Part shown: positions 37,389 through 51,880 of the stretch, piece by piece
How positions within the stretch are numbered: the stretch's first letter is position 1
Layout: every line of letters starts with the position of its first letter
From: Streptomyces rishiriensis
Lineage (GTDB): Bacteria; Actinomycetota; Actinomycetes; Streptomycetales; Streptomycetaceae
Length of the DNA stretch: 64,000 nucleotides
Reading direction: 5' to 3'
NCBI RefSeq assembly: GCF_030815485.1
Contig: NZ_JAUSWV010000002.1
Span: 5,022,001-5,086,000 of the forward strand
Notes under the pieces: model-generated
Seen by the model: the letters and a program-made list of their open reading frames with translations, nothing else
Told to the model about the DNA's origin: nothing
The model's database searches: none
Position numbers and translations under genes: made by a program

Positions 37389-37461
37389 AGGGTCGTAGCT
37401 CAATTGGTAGAGCACTGGTCTCCAAAACCAGCGGTTGGGGGTTCAAGTCCCTCCGGCCCTG
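37389..37461 (+). tRNA. tRNA-Trp (anticodon CCA)
   Basis: 73 nt. Acceptor AGGGTCG / CGGCCCT, anticodon stem CTGGT/ACCAG around CTCCAAA, T loop TTCAAGT. Located 113 bases before secE, as in other actinobacteria. Confidence 0.96.
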
Positions 37462-37574
37462 CTACACACTCCGTCACCAGGATGTGTGCGCAGCGCATGT
37501 ACGTACAGCAATGCATCGCCGTGCGGCTCAGACCGGGCGCGGCACGGCCACGACCCGGGAACAGGTGAGGACGA

Positions 37575-37862
37575 ATGGCGGATGCCGTGGGCTCCATCGA
37601 CACGCCTGATGCCCAGGACGAGGTGCCTGAGGCGCAGAAGAAGACCCGCAAGGGCGGTAAGCGCGCCAAGAAGGGCCCGCTGAAGCGTCTCGCGCTCTTC
37701 TATCGGCAGATCGTCGCGGAGCTCCGCAAGGTCGTATGGCCCACGCGGAGTCAGCTGACGACGTACACGACCGTGGTGATCGTCTTCGTGGTCATCATGA
37801 TCGGCCTGGTGACCGTGATTGACTATGGACTCAGCCACGCCGCCAAGTACGTTTTTGGCTGA
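37575..37862 (+). CDS. secE: Preprotein translocase subunit SecE
   Basis: 95 aa. A Lys-rich cytoplasmic region ([18 protein letters not shown]), the amphipathic helix [20 protein letters not shown] that is diagnostic for SecE, and one transmembrane helix [20 protein letters not shown]. Essential clamp of SecY. An intercistronic hairpin separates it from nusG. Confidence 0.97.
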   Translation: MADAVGSIDTPDAQDEVPEAQKKTRKGGKRAKKGPLKRLALFYRQIVAELRKVVWPTRSQLTTYTTVVIVFVVIMIGLVTVIDYGLSHAAKYVFG

Positions 37863-37874
37863 GCCTAGAGCGAA

Positions 37875-37899
37875 GGGCGCCGAGGTATCCGGCGCCCCT
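37875..37899 (+). terminator. Hairpin between secE and nusG
   Basis: GGGCGCCG / CGGCGCCC, 8-bp stem and 7-base loop followed by CTTTC. It may act as a partial terminator or processing site inside the secE-nusG transcript. Confidence 0.6.
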
Positions 37900-37942
37900 T
37901 TCGCATGTTCCACCCCTATGTATCCAGGAAGAAGCAGCCACC

Positions 37943-38803
37943 GTGTCTGACCAGAACCTGAACGACGCCATCGAGCCGGACGAGTCCGTGGACGACGAGC
38001 TCGACATCGTCGAGGGCTCGGACGAGGTGGACGAGTTCGAGGCTGCCGAGGCCGAAGCGGGCGAACCCGCGGAGGAAGCCGCACTCCACGTCGAGGACGA
38101 GGAAGCCGACGAGGACGTCGAGGCCGAGGACATCGCGGCCGAGGACGTCGTCGACGAGGCCGAGGAAGAAGAGCCGGCCGAGCCCGTCGACCCCGTTGTC
38201 GCCCTGCGCGAGGAGCTGCGCGCCCTCCCCGGCGAGTGGTACGTCATCCACACGTACGCCGGCTACGAGAACCGCGTGAAGACCAACCTGGAGCAGCGCG
38301 CCGTCTCGCTGAACGTCGAGGACTACATCTTCCAGGCCGAGGTGCCGCAGGAAGAGGTCGTCCAGATCAAGAACGGCGACCGCAAGACCATCCGTCAGAA
38401 CAAGCTGCCCGGCTACGTGCTGGTGCGCATGGACCTGACGAACGAGTCGTGGGGCGTCGTCCGCAACACCCCCGGCGTCACCGGCTTCGTGGGCAACGCG
38501 TACGACCCGTACCCGCTGACCCTGGACGAGATCGTCAAGATGCTCGCCCCGGAGGCCGAGGAGAAGGCCGCCCGTGAGGCCGCCGAGGCCGAGGGCAAGC
38601 CGGCTCCGGCCCGCAAGGTCGAGGTCCAGGTGCTGGACTTCGAGGTGGGCGACTCGGTCACCGTCACCGACGGTCCGTTCGCCACGCTGCAGGCCACGAT
38701 CAACGAGATCAACGCCGACTCGAAGAAGGTCAAGGGCCTGGTCGAGATCTTCGGCCGCGAGACCCCGGTCGAGCTCTCCTTCGACCAGATCCAGAAGAAC
38801 TAG
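37943..38803 (+). CDS. nusG: Transcription termination/antitermination factor NusG
   Basis: 286 aa from GTG 37943. Residues 1-95 are an acidic Glu/Asp/Ala-rich extension typical of Streptomyces NusG. The NGN domain starts at [20 protein letters not shown], and the KOW domain is [20 protein letters not shown] near the end. It binds RNA polymerase and couples it to ribosomes or Rho. A strong terminator follows, so rplKA has its own promoter. Confidence 0.97.
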   Translation: MSDQNLNDAIEPDESVDDELDIVEGSDEVDEFEAAEAEAGEPAEEAALHVEDEEADEDVEAEDIAAEDVVDEAEEEEPAEPVDPVVALREELRALPGEWYVIHTYAGYENRVKTNLEQRAVSLNVEDYIFQAEVPQEEVVQIKNGDRKTIRQNKLPGYVLVRMDLTNESWGVVRNTPGVTGFVGNAYDPYPLTLDEIVKMLAPEAEEKAAREAAEAEGKPAPARKVEVQVLDFEVGDSVTVTDGPFATLQATINEINADSKKVKGLVEIFGRETPVELSFDQIQKN

Positions 38804-38828
38804 CTCTCTGGAACAGATGCCTCCGACC

Positions 38829-38872
38829 AGGTCAGACAGGCTCTCGCAGCCCGTCTGACCTGCTCGGTTTTT
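38829..38872 (+). terminator. Terminator after nusG
   Basis: Perfect 9-bp stem AGGTCAGAC / GTCTGACCT with a TTTTT run shortly after. Confidence 0.85.
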
Positions 38873-38970
38873 GGCCGCGCACAGATACCCGTTATCGTTG
38901 TGCGGTATGCCTCCATCCGGATCATCCGGACCGGACGGCTGAAAACTCTCACTAGGACCCGGAGAGAGCA

Positions 38971-39405
38971 ATGCCTCCCAAGAAGAAGAAGGTCACGGGG
39001 CTCATCAAGCTCCAGATCAACGCCGGTGCGGCCAACCCCGCGCCGCCGGTCGGCCCCGCGCTCGGCCAGCACGGCGTCAACATCATGGAGTTCTGCAAGG
39101 CCTACAACGCCGCGACCGAGTCGCAGCGTGGCTGGGTGATCCCGGTGGAGATCACGGTCTACGAGGACCGCTCCTTCACCTTCATCACCAAGACGCCGCC
39201 GGCCGCGAAGATGATCCTCAAGGCCGCTGGTGTCGAGAAGGGCTCCGGCGAGCCGCACAAGACCAAGGTCGCCAAGATCACCGAGGCGCAGGTCCGTGAG
39301 ATCGCCACGACCAAGCTCCCCGACCTGAACGCCAACGACCTCGACGCCGCGTCGAAGATCATCGCCGGCACCGCCCGCTCCATGGGCATCACGGTCGAAG
39401 GCTGA
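38971..39405 (+). CDS. rplK: 50S ribosomal protein L11
   Basis: 144 aa, [20 protein letters not shown] and the Pro-Pro motif [20 protein letters not shown] (here ANPAPPVG) of L11, ending MGITVEG. Binds the GTPase-associated centre of 23S rRNA. GGAGAG precedes the ATG. Confidence 0.98.
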
Positions 39406-39490
39406 TCCCCAGCCCCGTAGCACCTTCGTAGCACCGTGGCAGGGCCTGCTCGGCCCCAACCACGACTCCTCAAGACACACAGGAGCAGTA

Positions 39491-40216
39491 GTGAGCAAGC
39501 GCAGCAAGTCCCTCCGCGCTGCGGACGCCAAGATCGACCGGGAGAAGCTCTACGCCCCGCTCGAGGCCGTCCGTCTCGCCAAGGAGACCTCCACGAGCAA
39601 GTTCGACGGCACCGTCGAGGTCGCCTTCCGCCTGGGTGTCGACCCGCGCAAGGCCGACCAGATGGTCCGTGGCACCGTGAACCTGCCGCACGGCACCGGC
39701 AAGACCGCCCGGGTCCTGGTCTTCGCGACCGGTGACCGTGCTGCGGCCGCGGAGGCCGCGGGCGCCGACATCGTCGGCTCCGACGAACTGATCGACGAGG
39801 TCGCGAAGGGTCGTCTGGACTTCGACGCCGTCGTCGCCACCCCGGACCTCATGGGCAAGGTCGGCCGCCTCGGCCGCGTGCTCGGTCCGCGTGGTCTGAT
39901 GCCGAACCCGAAGACCGGCACCGTCACCCCCGACGTGGCCAAGGCCGTCACGGAGATCAAGGGCGGCAAGATCGAGTTCCGCGTCGACAAGCACTCGAAC
40001 CTGCACTTCATCATCGGCAAGTCGTCCTTCGACGACACCCAGCTGGTGGAGAACTACGGCGCGGCGCTGGAGGAGATCCTCCGTCTGAAGCCGTCCGCCG
40101 CCAAGGGTCGTTACATCAAGAAGGCCGCGATCAGCACGACGATCGGCCCCGGCATCCTGGTGGACCCGAACCGCACCCGGAACCTTCTCGTCGAGGAGGA
40201 CCCGGCCGCGGTCTGA
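39491..40216 (+). CDS. rplA: 50S ribosomal protein L1
   Basis: 241 aa from GTG 39491 (AGGAG 6 bases upstream). [20 protein letters not shown], the rRNA-binding [20 protein letters not shown] and [20 protein letters not shown] mark L1. Transcribed with rplK, followed by a strong terminator. Confidence 0.98.
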   Translation: MSKRSKSLRAADAKIDREKLYAPLEAVRLAKETSTSKFDGTVEVAFRLGVDPRKADQMVRGTVNLPHGTGKTARVLVFATGDRAAAAEAAGADIVGSDELIDEVAKGRLDFDAVVATPDLMGKVGRLGRVLGPRGLMPNPKTGTVTPDVAKAVTEIKGGKIEFRVDKHSNLHFIIGKSSFDDTQLVENYGAALEEILRLKPSAAKGRYIKKAAISTTIGPGILVDPNRTRNLLVEEDPAAV

Positions 40217-40241
40217 GCCTCACAGCTCACCCTCAGTCGGT

Positions 40242-40285
40242 GACGAGCCCCGCAACCTTTCGAGGTGCGGGGCTCGTCCCTTTTG
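40242..40285 (+). terminator. Strong terminator after rplA
   Basis: 16-bp stem GACGAGCCCCGCA-CCT / AGG-TGCGGGGCTCGTC (one bulged A), TTCG-type loop and TTTT. Confidence 0.93.
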
Positions 40286-40347
40286 CCGTACGTCTCTTTT
40301 TCGTACGACTGTCAGTGCCGTGCGTTAGCGTTCAGTGACAGGAATCC

Positions 40348-41268
40348 ATGGGGGTGGGACGAATGAAGCGCACGACCCTGCGCCGCGCGGGCCTCTCGGT
40401 CGCCGCGGTGACCCTGCTGACGGGTGTGACGGCCTGTGGGGGCTCCGGTGGCTCGGACGGCTCCGGCGGCTCGGCCAGGGGCGGGGACGGCAGCCCCCTG
40501 CTCAGCCCGGTCGCGGCCCTGCTCACCGCCGAGAAGTCCACCGACGGCGCCGACTCCGCGAAGGTCGAGTCGACCACGACCATGGGCTCGGTGATGTCGA
40601 TGACCGCCGACGGCGCTCTCGGCTGGGGGGACGGCCTCACCGGCACGCTCACCATCACGTACACCGGCGGCACCATGGCCGACACCATGCGCCAGATGGG
40701 CACCACGTCGATGGAGGCCCGCTATCTGCCCGACGCCTACTACGCCAGGATGGGCGACACCTTCGCGGAGCAGGCCGGCGGCAGGCACTGGATCAGATAC
40801 GCCTACGACGACCTGGAGAGCCTCGGCGGCAGCTCCGGCGCGTATCTGAAGGATCAGATGCAGAACACCACCCCGAACCAGTCGGTGAAGCTGCTGCTGG
40901 CCTCCGGGGACGTGCGGGAGGTCGGCGAGGAGAAGGTGCGGGGACAGCGGACCACGCACTACTCGGGGACGGTCGAGGTGGCGGACCTGGCCGAGAAGAA
41001 CTCCAACCTCGACCAGAGCCAGCTCGACGACCTGAGGAAGACGCTGGAGCAGGCCGGCGTCACCACCGAGACGGTGGACATCTGGGTCGACGACCGGGAC
41101 CTGCTGGTCAAGAAGGTCGAGAAGGGCGAGACCACGGCGGGCGCCTACGCCCAGACCGCCTACTACACCGACTACGGCACCGAGGTCATGGCCGAGGTGC
41201 CTCCGGCGAGCGACACCGCGGACTTCTCGGAGCTGGTGAAGCAGCAGGGGGCGGGTACCGGCTCGTAA
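40348..41268 (+). CDS. Secreted lipoprotein, paralogue 1
   Basis: 306 aa. Signal peptide with a basic start (MKRTTLRRAG), hydrophobic core and lipobox VTACGG; the mature part starts Cys-Gly-Gly-Ser with a Gly/Ser linker. The mature domain shows HWIRYAYDDL, RTTHYSGTVEV and VDIWVDDRDLLVKKV, a pattern of LppX/LprG-like or LolA-like beta half-barrels that bind lipids. The ATG at 40363 is an alternative start. Paralogous to the next gene; both interrupt the rplKA-rplJL cluster. Confidence 0.87.
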   Translation: MGVGRMKRTTLRRAGLSVAAVTLLTGVTACGGSGGSDGSGGSARGGDGSPLLSPVAALLTAEKSTDGADSAKVESTTTMGSVMSMTADGALGWGDGLTGTLTITYTGGTMADTMRQMGTTSMEARYLPDAYYARMGDTFAEQAGGRHWIRYAYDDLESLGGSSGAYLKDQMQNTTPNQSVKLLLASGDVREVGEEKVRGQRTTHYSGTVEVADLAEKNSNLDQSQLDDLRKTLEQAGVTTETVDIWVDDRDLLVKKVEKGETTAGAYAQTAYYTDYGTEVMAEVPPASDTADFSELVKQQGAGTGS

Positions 41269-41361
41269 ATCACGGGACCTCTTCCGATCCCCTGGGATAC
41301 CTTCACGGTCTTGCTGTGCATCGACCGTGTGTTCGCTGTATCGGGTTCTGGGGGAAGTCGG

Positions 41362-42183
41362 ATGAGGTCTGCCGTGGGTGTCCTCGGACTGTCGGCGCTG
41401 CTCGTCGCCGGATGTGCGGCGACGGACGACGCGGAGGGCGCGGGTGACCCGGCCGCGGCGGCCGCCGTCACCCGGGCCGCGGCGAAGGCCGAGGAGGCCG
41501 TGTCCCTGCGGTACCGCATGACCGGCCGGACACCGGGGGAAGGCCGTATCGAGGCAGAGGCCGCGATCGGCACCGAGCCGCCGGTCATGAGCCTGAAGTC
41601 CACCGTGCTCAGCGGGCCCGACCAGGGCACGGGTGAGTTTCGGCTGGTCGGCGGGGTGCTCTACGTGGGCACCGACGAAGCCGGCGAGGACGGCAAGCAC
41701 TGGATCAGGTTCGGGAAGCCGGGCAGCTCCGACACCCCCAGCGGGGTCGAGGTCGACACCGGCACGATGGTGGACCGGGTCCGGGACAACCCCTCCCACG
41801 AGGGCGGCTTCCTCGCCGCGGCCGACGACCTGGAGAAGGCCGGCGCGGAGACCGTCGGCGGCGTCCCCACCACCCACTACACGGGCACCGCCACCGTCGA
41901 CGACATCCGCGCCTCCTACAAGGACGACGACGACAGCGTCCGCCGGCGGACCGAGAAGAGCCTCGCCCAGTACGAGAAGCAGGGTGTGGACGAACTCACC
42001 ATGGACCTCTGGATCGACGCCCAGGACCGTACGCGGCAGCTGCGGATGCAGGGCTTCGGACGGCACGGGGAGCTCGACCTCACCATCACGTTCCTCGACT
42101 TCGGGAAGCCCGTGACCGTGAAGGCGCCGCCCCCCTCGGACACCCTGGACATGGCCGAGGAGCTGAAGAAGGCCGGGGACTGA
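41362..42183 (+). CDS. Secreted lipoprotein, paralogue 2
   Basis: 273 aa from ATG 41362. Short signal MRSAVGVLGLSALLVAGCAA with lipobox LVAGC. The mature domain shares HWIRFGKPG, PTTHYTGTATVDDI and MDLWIDAQDRTRQLR with the preceding lipoprotein at the same spacing, so the two are tandem duplicates. Probably a lipid-binding half-barrel outside the membrane; ligand unknown. Confidence 0.88.
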   Translation: MRSAVGVLGLSALLVAGCAATDDAEGAGDPAAAAAVTRAAAKAEEAVSLRYRMTGRTPGEGRIEAEAAIGTEPPVMSLKSTVLSGPDQGTGEFRLVGGVLYVGTDEAGEDGKHWIRFGKPGSSDTPSGVEVDTGTMVDRVRDNPSHEGGFLAAADDLEKAGAETVGGVPTTHYTGTATVDDIRASYKDDDDSVRRRTEKSLAQYEKQGVDELTMDLWIDAQDRTRQLRMQGFGRHGELDLTITFLDFGKPVTVKAPPPSDTLDMAEELKKAGD

Positions 42184-42213
42184 GCTCGTCCGTACGGCCC
42201 CGTACGGGCGGAT

Positions 42214-42243
42214 TTGCTTGACCGCGCCCCGTTCACGTACTCT
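42214..42243 (+). promoter_or_regulatory. Putative rplJL promoter
   Basis: TTGCTT (42214-42219) and TACTCT (42238-42243) with an 18-bp spacer, at the head of the long leader. TTGACC at 42218 is an alternative -35 but would leave only 14 bp. Confidence 0.45.
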
Positions 42244-42476
42244 CCTCGAGAAGCCAAAGACCGCTGGTCGTTGCCGTGCTCTCGCAAGAGGGGGCGGTGG
42301 CCGAAGGATCCGCTGTAATGCGGACGACCCGCGCAGGTGTCAGTGGATACGCTCCCGGACCGGATCCTCCCACGGATTCGTTCGGTCGAGCTACGCCCCG
42401 TGCGCCTGCGCCGGGGCGTTTCGTTTTGCCAGTCTCCTTCTGAGCGGTCCTCATCACCCGGAAGGAGGCCACGCTT
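42244..42476 (+). ncRNA. L10 leader of rplJL
   Basis: A ~230-nt untranslated leader with several potential stems, which in this gene order is the conserved binding site for the L10(L12) complex that represses its own translation. It ends in an intrinsic terminator-like hairpin (see 42393-42427) rather than running straight into rplJ, so attenuation is likely. Identified from position and structure only. Confidence 0.65.
42393..42427 (+). terminator. Attenuator-like hairpin in the rplJ leader
   Basis: 8-bp perfect stem ACGCCCCG / CGGGGCGT followed by TTCGTTTT, 50 bases before rplJ. Confidence 0.78.
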
Positions 42477-43007
42477 ATGGCAAGGCCCGACAAGGCTGCC
42501 GCGGTAGCCGAGCTCGCGGACCAGTTCCGCAGCTCGAACGCCGCTGTGCTGACCGAGTACCGGGGTCTCACCGTGGCGCAGCTCAAGACGCTGCGCCGTT
42601 CGCTCGGTGACGACGCCCAGTACGCCGTGGTGAAGAACACGCTGACCAAGATCGCGGCCAACGAGGCCGGGATCTCGACGCTCGACGACCTGTTCAACGG
42701 TCCGACGGCGGTTGCCTTCATCACCGGTGACCCGGTGACGTCGGCGAAGGGTCTTCGTGACTTCGCCAAGGACAACCCGAACCTCGTCATCAAGGGCGGT
42801 GTCCTTGACGGTAAGGCGCTGTCCGCCGACGAGATCAAGAAGCTTGCGGACCTCGAGTCCCGCGAGGTTCTGCTCGCCAAGCTGGCGGGCGCCATGAAGG
42901 GCAAGCAGTCCCAGGCTGCCTCGCTCTTCCAGGCGCTCCCGTCGAAGTTCGTCCGCACCGCGGAGGCGCTTCGCGTCAAGCTGGCCGAGCAGGGCGGTGC
43001 CGAGTAA
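42477..43007 (+). CDS. rplJ: 50S ribosomal protein L10
   Basis: 176 aa starting [20 protein letters not shown]. Contains [20 protein letters not shown] and [21 protein letters not shown]10 anchors the L7/L12 stalk and represses its own operon through the leader upstream. GGAGG precedes the ATG. Confidence 0.98.
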   Translation: MARPDKAAAVAELADQFRSSNAAVLTEYRGLTVAQLKTLRRSLGDDAQYAVVKNTLTKIAANEAGISTLDDLFNGPTAVAFITGDPVTSAKGLRDFAKDNPNLVIKGGVLDGKALSADEIKKLADLESREVLLAKLAGAMKGKQSQAASLFQALPSKFVRTAEALRVKLAEQGGAE

Positions 43008-43118
43008 CTCGGCTCGCACTCTGACCGCTGCCTGACGCAGTGGTCGAAGCGGGCCGAACGTACGCCCGCCGACATGTACATCCGGCACCTGCCGAATTGA
43101 ATGGAAGGATCGCCCACC

Positions 43119-43502
43119 ATGGCGACGAAGCTGTCCCAGGAAGAGCTGCTCGCGCAGTTCGAGACCCTCACCCTCATCGAGCTCTCCGAGTTCGTGAAGG
43201 CGTTCGAGGAGAAGTTCGACGTCACCGCCGCCGCCGCGGTTGCCGCTGCGCCGGCCGGCCCGGCCGCCGCCGCCGAGGTCGCTGAGGAGCAGGACGAGTT
43301 CGACGTCATCCTCACCGGTGCCGGCGAGAAGAAGATCCAGGTCATCAAGGTCGTGCGTGAGCTCACCTCCCTGGGTCTGAAGGAGGCCAAGGACCTCGTC
43401 GACGGCGCTCCGAAGCCCGTCCTCGAGAAGGTCGCCAAGGAGGCCGCTGAGAAGGCCGCCGAGTCCCTCAAGGCCGCCGGCGCCTCCGTCGAGGTCAAGT
43501 AA
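43119..43502 (+). CDS. rplL: 50S ribosomal protein L7/L12
   Basis: 127 aa from ATG 43119 (GGAAGGA upstream). [20 protein letters not shown], Ala-rich hinge, and the C-terminal domain [20 protein letters not shown] with [16 protein letters not shown]. Recruits translation factors. Confidence 0.98.
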   Translation: MATKLSQEELLAQFETLTLIELSEFVKAFEEKFDVTAAAAVAAAPAGPAAAAEVAEEQDEFDVILTGAGEKKIQVIKVVRELTSLGLKEAKDLVDGAPKPVLEKVAKEAAEKAAESLKAAGASVEVK

Positions 43503-43573
43503 CACCTCCCGGTCGGCGACGACCGGACGCGAAGGCTGAATCAGTCCCCGCGGGGCTGTAACGCTCACGCACC

Positions 43574-43607
43574 GAAGAGCGATCATCCATCTGGGTGGTC
43601 GCTCTTC
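43574..43607 (+). terminator. Terminator after rplL
   Basis: Stem GAAGAGCGA-TCATCC / GGGTGG-TCGCTCTTC, 15 pairs including G-T, so most rplJL transcripts end before rpoB. Confidence 0.82.
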
Positions 43608-43867
43608 GGCGTTCCTGGGAGCGCGGCCACGGTTGCCTTGCACCCGCTTGACCGGGGGGTATGGTGATCTTCATCGTGTCTCCGAGCGCCTGAGTCCGCG
43701 CAGGGGGGCCTTGACGAACCGCACGCAGCGCGCAATTCTCAGGACGCGTCGTCACAAGGATCCGAATCCGAGGCATGGATCGACGGCAAAGAGGGCAGTA
43801 TCACCGTGCGTTGAGGACTAGCAGACCGAGGGCGTTGAGAACTACGAGGGTCTCGAGAAACCCGCAC

Positions 43868-43896
43868 TGGACATCAGTGTGCCAAGTGGCTACACT
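43868..43896 (+). promoter_or_regulatory. rpoBC promoter
   Basis: -35 TGGACA (43868-43873), 17-bp spacer, -10 TACACT (43891-43896). Predicted start ~43903 leaves a ~155-nt leader. It is the only clear promoter in the 556-bp rplL-rpoB gap, which otherwise holds the terminator above and no gene I can support. Confidence 0.72.
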
Positions 43897-44058
43897 GACC
43901 CTTTGCGCTGCCTGTTAGCTGTTCCCTGCCCGTCACCAGGGGCATGCCCTCACCTGAGCCGGACGACCAGACAATCCCCACCTGGGATTTCTGTCTCTGC
44001 GCGCAGGAGAGGAGCCGGTACGCGCGTAGTGAGTCCGAGCCCTCGGAAGGACCCCCTC

Positions 44059-47000
44059 TTGGCCGCCTCGCGCAACGCCTCGATCGCGAATACGAACAAC
44101 GCCGCCAGCACCGCCCCGCTGCGCATCTCCTTTGCAAAGATCAGGGAGCCCCTCGAGGTTCCGAACCTTCTCGCGCTGCAAACCGAGAGCTTTGACTGGC
44201 TGCTCGGCAACGACGCCTGGAAGGGTCGCGTCGAGGCCGCTCTCGAGTCCGGTCAGGACGTCCCCACCAAGTCCGGTCTGGAGGAGATCTTCGAGGAGAT
44301 CTCTCCGATCGAGGACTTCTCCGGGTCGATGTCGCTGACCTTCCGCGACCACCGTTTCGAGCCTCCGAAGAACAGCATCGACGAGTGCAAGGACCGTGAC
44401 TTCACGTACGCGGCCCCGCTCTTCGTGACGGCCGAGTTCACCAACAACGAGACCGGCGAGATCAAGTCCCAGACGGTCTTCATGGGCGACTTCCCGCTCA
44501 TGACCAACAAGGGCACCTTCGTCATCAACGGCACCGAGCGTGTCGTCGTGTCGCAGCTGGTCCGTTCGCCGGGCGTCTACTTCGACTCCTCGATCGACAA
44601 GACGTCCGACAAGGACATCTTCTCCGCCAAGGTCATCCCTTCCCGGGGTGCCTGGCTGGAGCTGGAGATCGACAAGCGCGACATGGTCGGTGTACGTATC
44701 GACCGCAAGCGCAAGCAGTCCGTCACCGTCCTTCTGAAGGCTCTCGGCTGGACCACCGAGCAGATCCTCGAGGAGTTCGGCGAGTACGAGTCCATGCGCG
44801 CCACCCTGGAGAAGGACCACACCCAGGGCCAGGACGACGCGCTGCTCGACATCTACCGCAAGCTGCGTCCGGGCGAGCCGCCGACGCGTGAGGCCGCGCA
44901 GACGCTGCTCGAGAACCTCTACTTCAACCCCAAGCGCTACGACCTGGCCAAGGTCGGCCGCTACAAGGTCAACAAGAAGCTCGGTGGCGAGGCCCCGCTC
45001 AACGCGGGTGTCCTGACCGTCGAGGATGTCATCGCGACCATCAAGTACCTGGTCAAGCTGCACGCCGGGGAGACCGAGACGGTCGGCGAGTCCGGCCGCT
45101 CGATCATGGTCGAGACCGACGACATCGACCACTTCGGCAACCGTCGTATCCGCAGCGTCGGCGAGCTCATCCAGAACCAGGTCCGTACGGGTCTGGCTCG
45201 TATGGAGCGCGTCGTGCGTGAGCGCATGACGACCCAGGACGTCGAGGCGATCACGCCGCAGACCCTGATCAACATCCGGCCGGTCGTCGCCTCCATCAAG
45301 GAGTTCTTCGGCACCAGCCAGCTGTCGCAGTTCATGGACCAGAACAACCCGCTGTCGGGGCTGACGCACAAGCGTCGTCTGAACGCCCTCGGCCCGGGTG
45401 GTCTGTCCCGTGAGCGGGCCGGCTTCGAGGTCCGTGACGTGCACCCGTCCCACTACGGACGCATGTGCCCGATCGAGACTCCCGAAGGCCCGAACATCGG
45501 TCTGATCGGTTCGCTCGCCTCCTACGGCCGCGTCAACGCGTTCGGTTTCGTGGAGACGCCGTACCGCCGGGTCACCGACGGTGTCGTCACCGACGAGGTC
45601 GACTACCTGACGGCCGACGAAGAGGACCGGTTCGTCATCGCGCAGGCCAACGCCACGCTCGACGACGACCTGCGCTTCACCGAGAACCGCGTCCTGGTCC
45701 GCCGCCGTGGCGGTGAGGTCGACTACGTCCCCGGTGACGACGTGGACTACATGGACGTCTCGCCGCGCCAGATGGTGTCGGTCGCGACCGCCATGATCCC
45801 GTTCCTCGAGCACGACGACGCCAACCGTGCCCTCATGGGCGCGAACATGATGCGTCAGGCCGTGCCGCTCATCAAGAGCGAGGCCCCGCTCGTCGGCACC
45901 GGCATGGAGTACCGCTCCGCCGTCGACGCCGGCGACGTGGTCCGGGCCGAGAAGGACGGTGTGGTCCAGGAGGTCTCCGCGGACTACATCACCACGACCA
46001 ACGACGACGGCACGTACATCACGTACCGCCTGGCCAAGTTCTCCCGGTCCAACCAGGGCACCTCGGTCAACCAGAAGGTCATCGTCAACGAGGGCGACCG
46101 GATCATCACCGGTCAGGTCCTCGCCGACGGCCCGGCCACCGAGAACGGCGAGATGGCCCTGGGCAAGAACCTGCTCGTGGCGTTCATGCCGTGGGAGGGT
46201 CACAACTACGAGGACGCGATCATCCTGTCGCAGCGCCTCGTGCAGGACGACGTCCTCTCCTCGATCCACATCGAGGAGCACGAGGTCGACGCCCGTGACA
46301 CCAAGCTCGGCCCCGAGGAGATCACCCGGGACATCCCGAACGTCTCCGAGGAGGTCCTCGCCGACCTCGACGAGCGCGGCATCATCCGTATCGGTGCCGA
46401 GGTCGTCGCCGGTGACATCCTCGTCGGCAAGGTCACGCCCAAGGGTGAGACCGAGCTGACCCCGGAGGAGCGCCTGCTGCGCGCGATCTTCGGCGAGAAG
46501 GCCCGTGAGGTCCGTGACACCTCGCTGAAGGTGCCGCACGGCGAGATCGGCAAGGTCATCGGCGTCCGCGTCTTCGACCGTGAGGAAGGCGACGAGCTGC
46601 CGCCGGGCGTGAACCAGCTGGTTCGGGTCTACGTGGCGCAGAAGCGCAAGATCACGGACGGTGACAAGCTCGCCGGCCGTCACGGCAACAAGGGTGTCAT
46701 CTCCAAGATCCTGCCCATCGAGGACATGCCGTTCCTCGAGGACGGGACCCCGGTCGACATCATCCTCAACCCGCTCGGTGTGCCGTCCCGAATGAACCCG
46801 GGACAGGTGCTGGAGATCCACCTCGGCTGGCTCGCCAGCCGCGGCTGGGACGTCTCCGGACTCGCGGAGGACTGGGCGCAGCGCCTTCAGGCGATCGGCG
46901 CCGACAGCGTGGCCCCCGGCACCAACGTCGCCACCCCGGTGTTCGACGGTGCCCGCGAGGACGAGCTGACCGGTCTGCTCCAGCACACCATCCCGAACCG

Positions 47001-47544
47001 CGACGGCGAGCGCATGGTGCTCCCGTCCGGCAAGGCGCCGCTGTTCGACGGCCGCTCCGGCGAGCCGTTCCCGGAGCCGATCTCGGTCGGCTACATGTAC
47101 ATCCTGAAGCTGCACCACCTGGTCGACGACAAGCTCCACGCCCGCTCGACCGGTCCGTACTCGATGATCACCCAGCAGCCGCTGGGCGGTAAGGCGCAGT
47201 TCGGCGGTCAGCGCTTCGGTGAGATGGAGGTGTGGGCGCTGGAGGCTTATGGCGCCGCATACGCCCTCCAGGAGCTGCTGACGATCAAGTCCGACGACGT
47301 CACCGGCCGCGTGAAGGTCTACGAGGCCATCGTCAAGGGCGAGAACATCCCCGAGCCTGGCATCCCCGAGTCCTTCAAGGTGCTCATCAAGGAGATGCAG
47401 TCTCTCTGCCTGAACGTGGAGGTGCTGTCCAGTGACGGTATGTCCATCGAGATGCGTGACACCGACGAGGATGTCTTCCGCGCTGCGGAGGAGCTCGGCA
47501 TCGACCTGTCCCGGCGTGAGCCGAGCAGCGTCGAAGAGGTCTGA
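44059..47544 (+). CDS. rpoB: RNA polymerase beta subunit
   Basis: 1161 aa from a TTG start at 44059: GGAAGG lies 8 bases upstream, and the protein then begins (M)[16 protein letters not shown], matching the known length of Streptomyces RpoB. The frame is open to 43879 but that part overlaps the promoter. The rifampicin region reads [20 protein letters not shown] then [18 protein letters not shown], with His437 intact and Asn442 at the position of E. coli Ser531. Further conserved blocks: [35 protein letters not shown] (active-site Lys). Co-transcribed with rpoC. Confidence 0.97.
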   Translation: MAASRNASIANTNNAASTAPLRISFAKIREPLEVPNLLALQTESFDWLLGNDAWKGRVEAALESGQDVPTKSGLEEIFEEISPIEDFSGSMSLTFRDHRFEPPKNSIDECKDRDFTYAAPLFVTAEFTNNETGEIKSQTVFMGDFPLMTNKGTFVINGTERVVVSQLVRSPGVYFDSSIDKTSDKDIFSAKVIPSRGAWLELEIDKRDMVGVRIDRKRKQSVTVLLKALGWTTEQILEEFGEYESMRATLEKDHTQGQDDALLDIYRKLRPGEPPTREAAQTLLENLYFNPKRYDLAKVGRYKVNKKLGGEAPLNAGVLTVEDVIATIKYLVKLHAGETETVGESGRSIMVETDDIDHFGNRRIRSVGELIQNQVRTGLARMERVVRERMTTQDVEAITPQTLINIRPVVASIKEFFGTSQLSQFMDQNNPLSGLTHKRRLNALGPGGLSRERAGFEVRDVHPSHYGRMCPIETPEGPNIGLIGSLASYGRVNAFGFVETPYRRVTDGVVTDEVDYLTADEEDRFVIAQANATLDDDLRFTENRVLVRRRGGEVDYVPGDDVDYMDVSPRQMVSVATAMIPFLEHDDANRALMGANMMRQAVPLIKSEAPLVGTGMEYRSAVDAGDVVRAEKDGVVQEVSADYITTTNDDGTYITYRLAKFSRSNQGTSVNQKVIVNEGDRIITGQVLADGPATENGEMALGKNLLVAFMPWEGHNYEDAIILSQRLVQDDVLSSIHIEEHEVDARDTKLGPEEITRDIPNVSEEVLADLDERGIIRIGAEVVAGDILVGKVTPKGETELTPEERLLRAIFGEKAREVRDTSLKVPHGEIGKVIGVRVFDREEGDELPPGVNQLVRVYVAQKRKITDGDKLAGRHGNKGVISKILPIEDMPFLEDGTPVDIILNPLGVPSRMNPGQVLEIHLGWLASRGWDVSGLAEDWAQRLQAIGADSVAPGTNVATPVFDGAREDELTGLLQHTIPNRDGERMVLPSGKAPLFDGRSGEPFPEPISVGYMYILKLHHLVDDKLHARSTGPYSMITQQPLGGKAQFGGQRFGEMEVWALEAYGAAYALQELLTIKSDDVTGRVKVYEAIVKGENIPEPGIPESFKVLIKEMQSLCLNVEVLSSDGMSIEMRDTDEDVFRAAEELGIDLSRREPSSVEEV

Positions 47545-47641
47545 CGGGAGTTCGGCAGGGCTCACGACGTTGAGCCCTGCCGGCCCCAGGACCCCCGTAT
47601 CAGACCCCAAGACTTACAACCCTGAGAGGGATTGACGCATA

Positions 47642-51541
<3,900 letters not shown>

Positions 51542-51561
51542 GGCGTACGTCTGAAGTACTG

Positions 51562-51600
51562 AAGGGCGGCCACCCCGTTGCGTACGGGGTGGCCGCCCTT
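51562..51600. terminator. rpoC terminator, boundary to the tail locus
   Basis: Perfect 17-bp stem AAGGGCGGCCACCCCGT / ACGGGGTGGCCGCCCTT with a 5-base loop. Works for both directions; only 19 bases separate it from the stop of the first convergent tail-locus gene. Confidence 0.93.
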
Positions 51601-51619
51601 CGGCATGTCCGGACACGAC

Positions 51620-51880
51620 CTAGCGGCCGGTCAGCTCCCAGGCGGTGACGGCGACCGTCGCCACGGCGGCCAGGGCGCCGATGCTGGCGAGCGGCCAGCG
51701 GGAGCGTTCCAGGGCGTCGAGGCGTTGTTCGTGGTCGGCGATCTGTTTGTCGGTCTGGTCGCTGCGCTGGACCAGCAGGGCGAGTGAGCCGTCGACGCGG
51801 GCGAAGCCGGCCTCGACGGTGCCGCGCAGCCTTTCCAGTTCCAGGGCCACGGCGGCCGGGTCGGAGAAGGGTTCGTTCAC
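51620..51880 (-). CDS. Small coiled-coil membrane protein of the lysis module
   Basis: 86 aa from GTG 51880, overlapping the holin stop by four bases. A helix-forming charged region (VALELERLRGTVEAGFARVD; QTDKQIADHEQRLDALERSR) is followed by a single C-terminal transmembrane helix WPLASIGALAAVATVAVTAW. The layout resembles haemolysin XhlA-like or spanin-like lysis accessories, without sequence proof. Confidence 0.75.
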   Translation of the reverse strand: MNEPFSDPAAVALELERLRGTVEAGFARVDGSLALLVQRSDQTDKQIADHEQRLDALERSRWPLASIGALAAVATVAVTAWELTGR

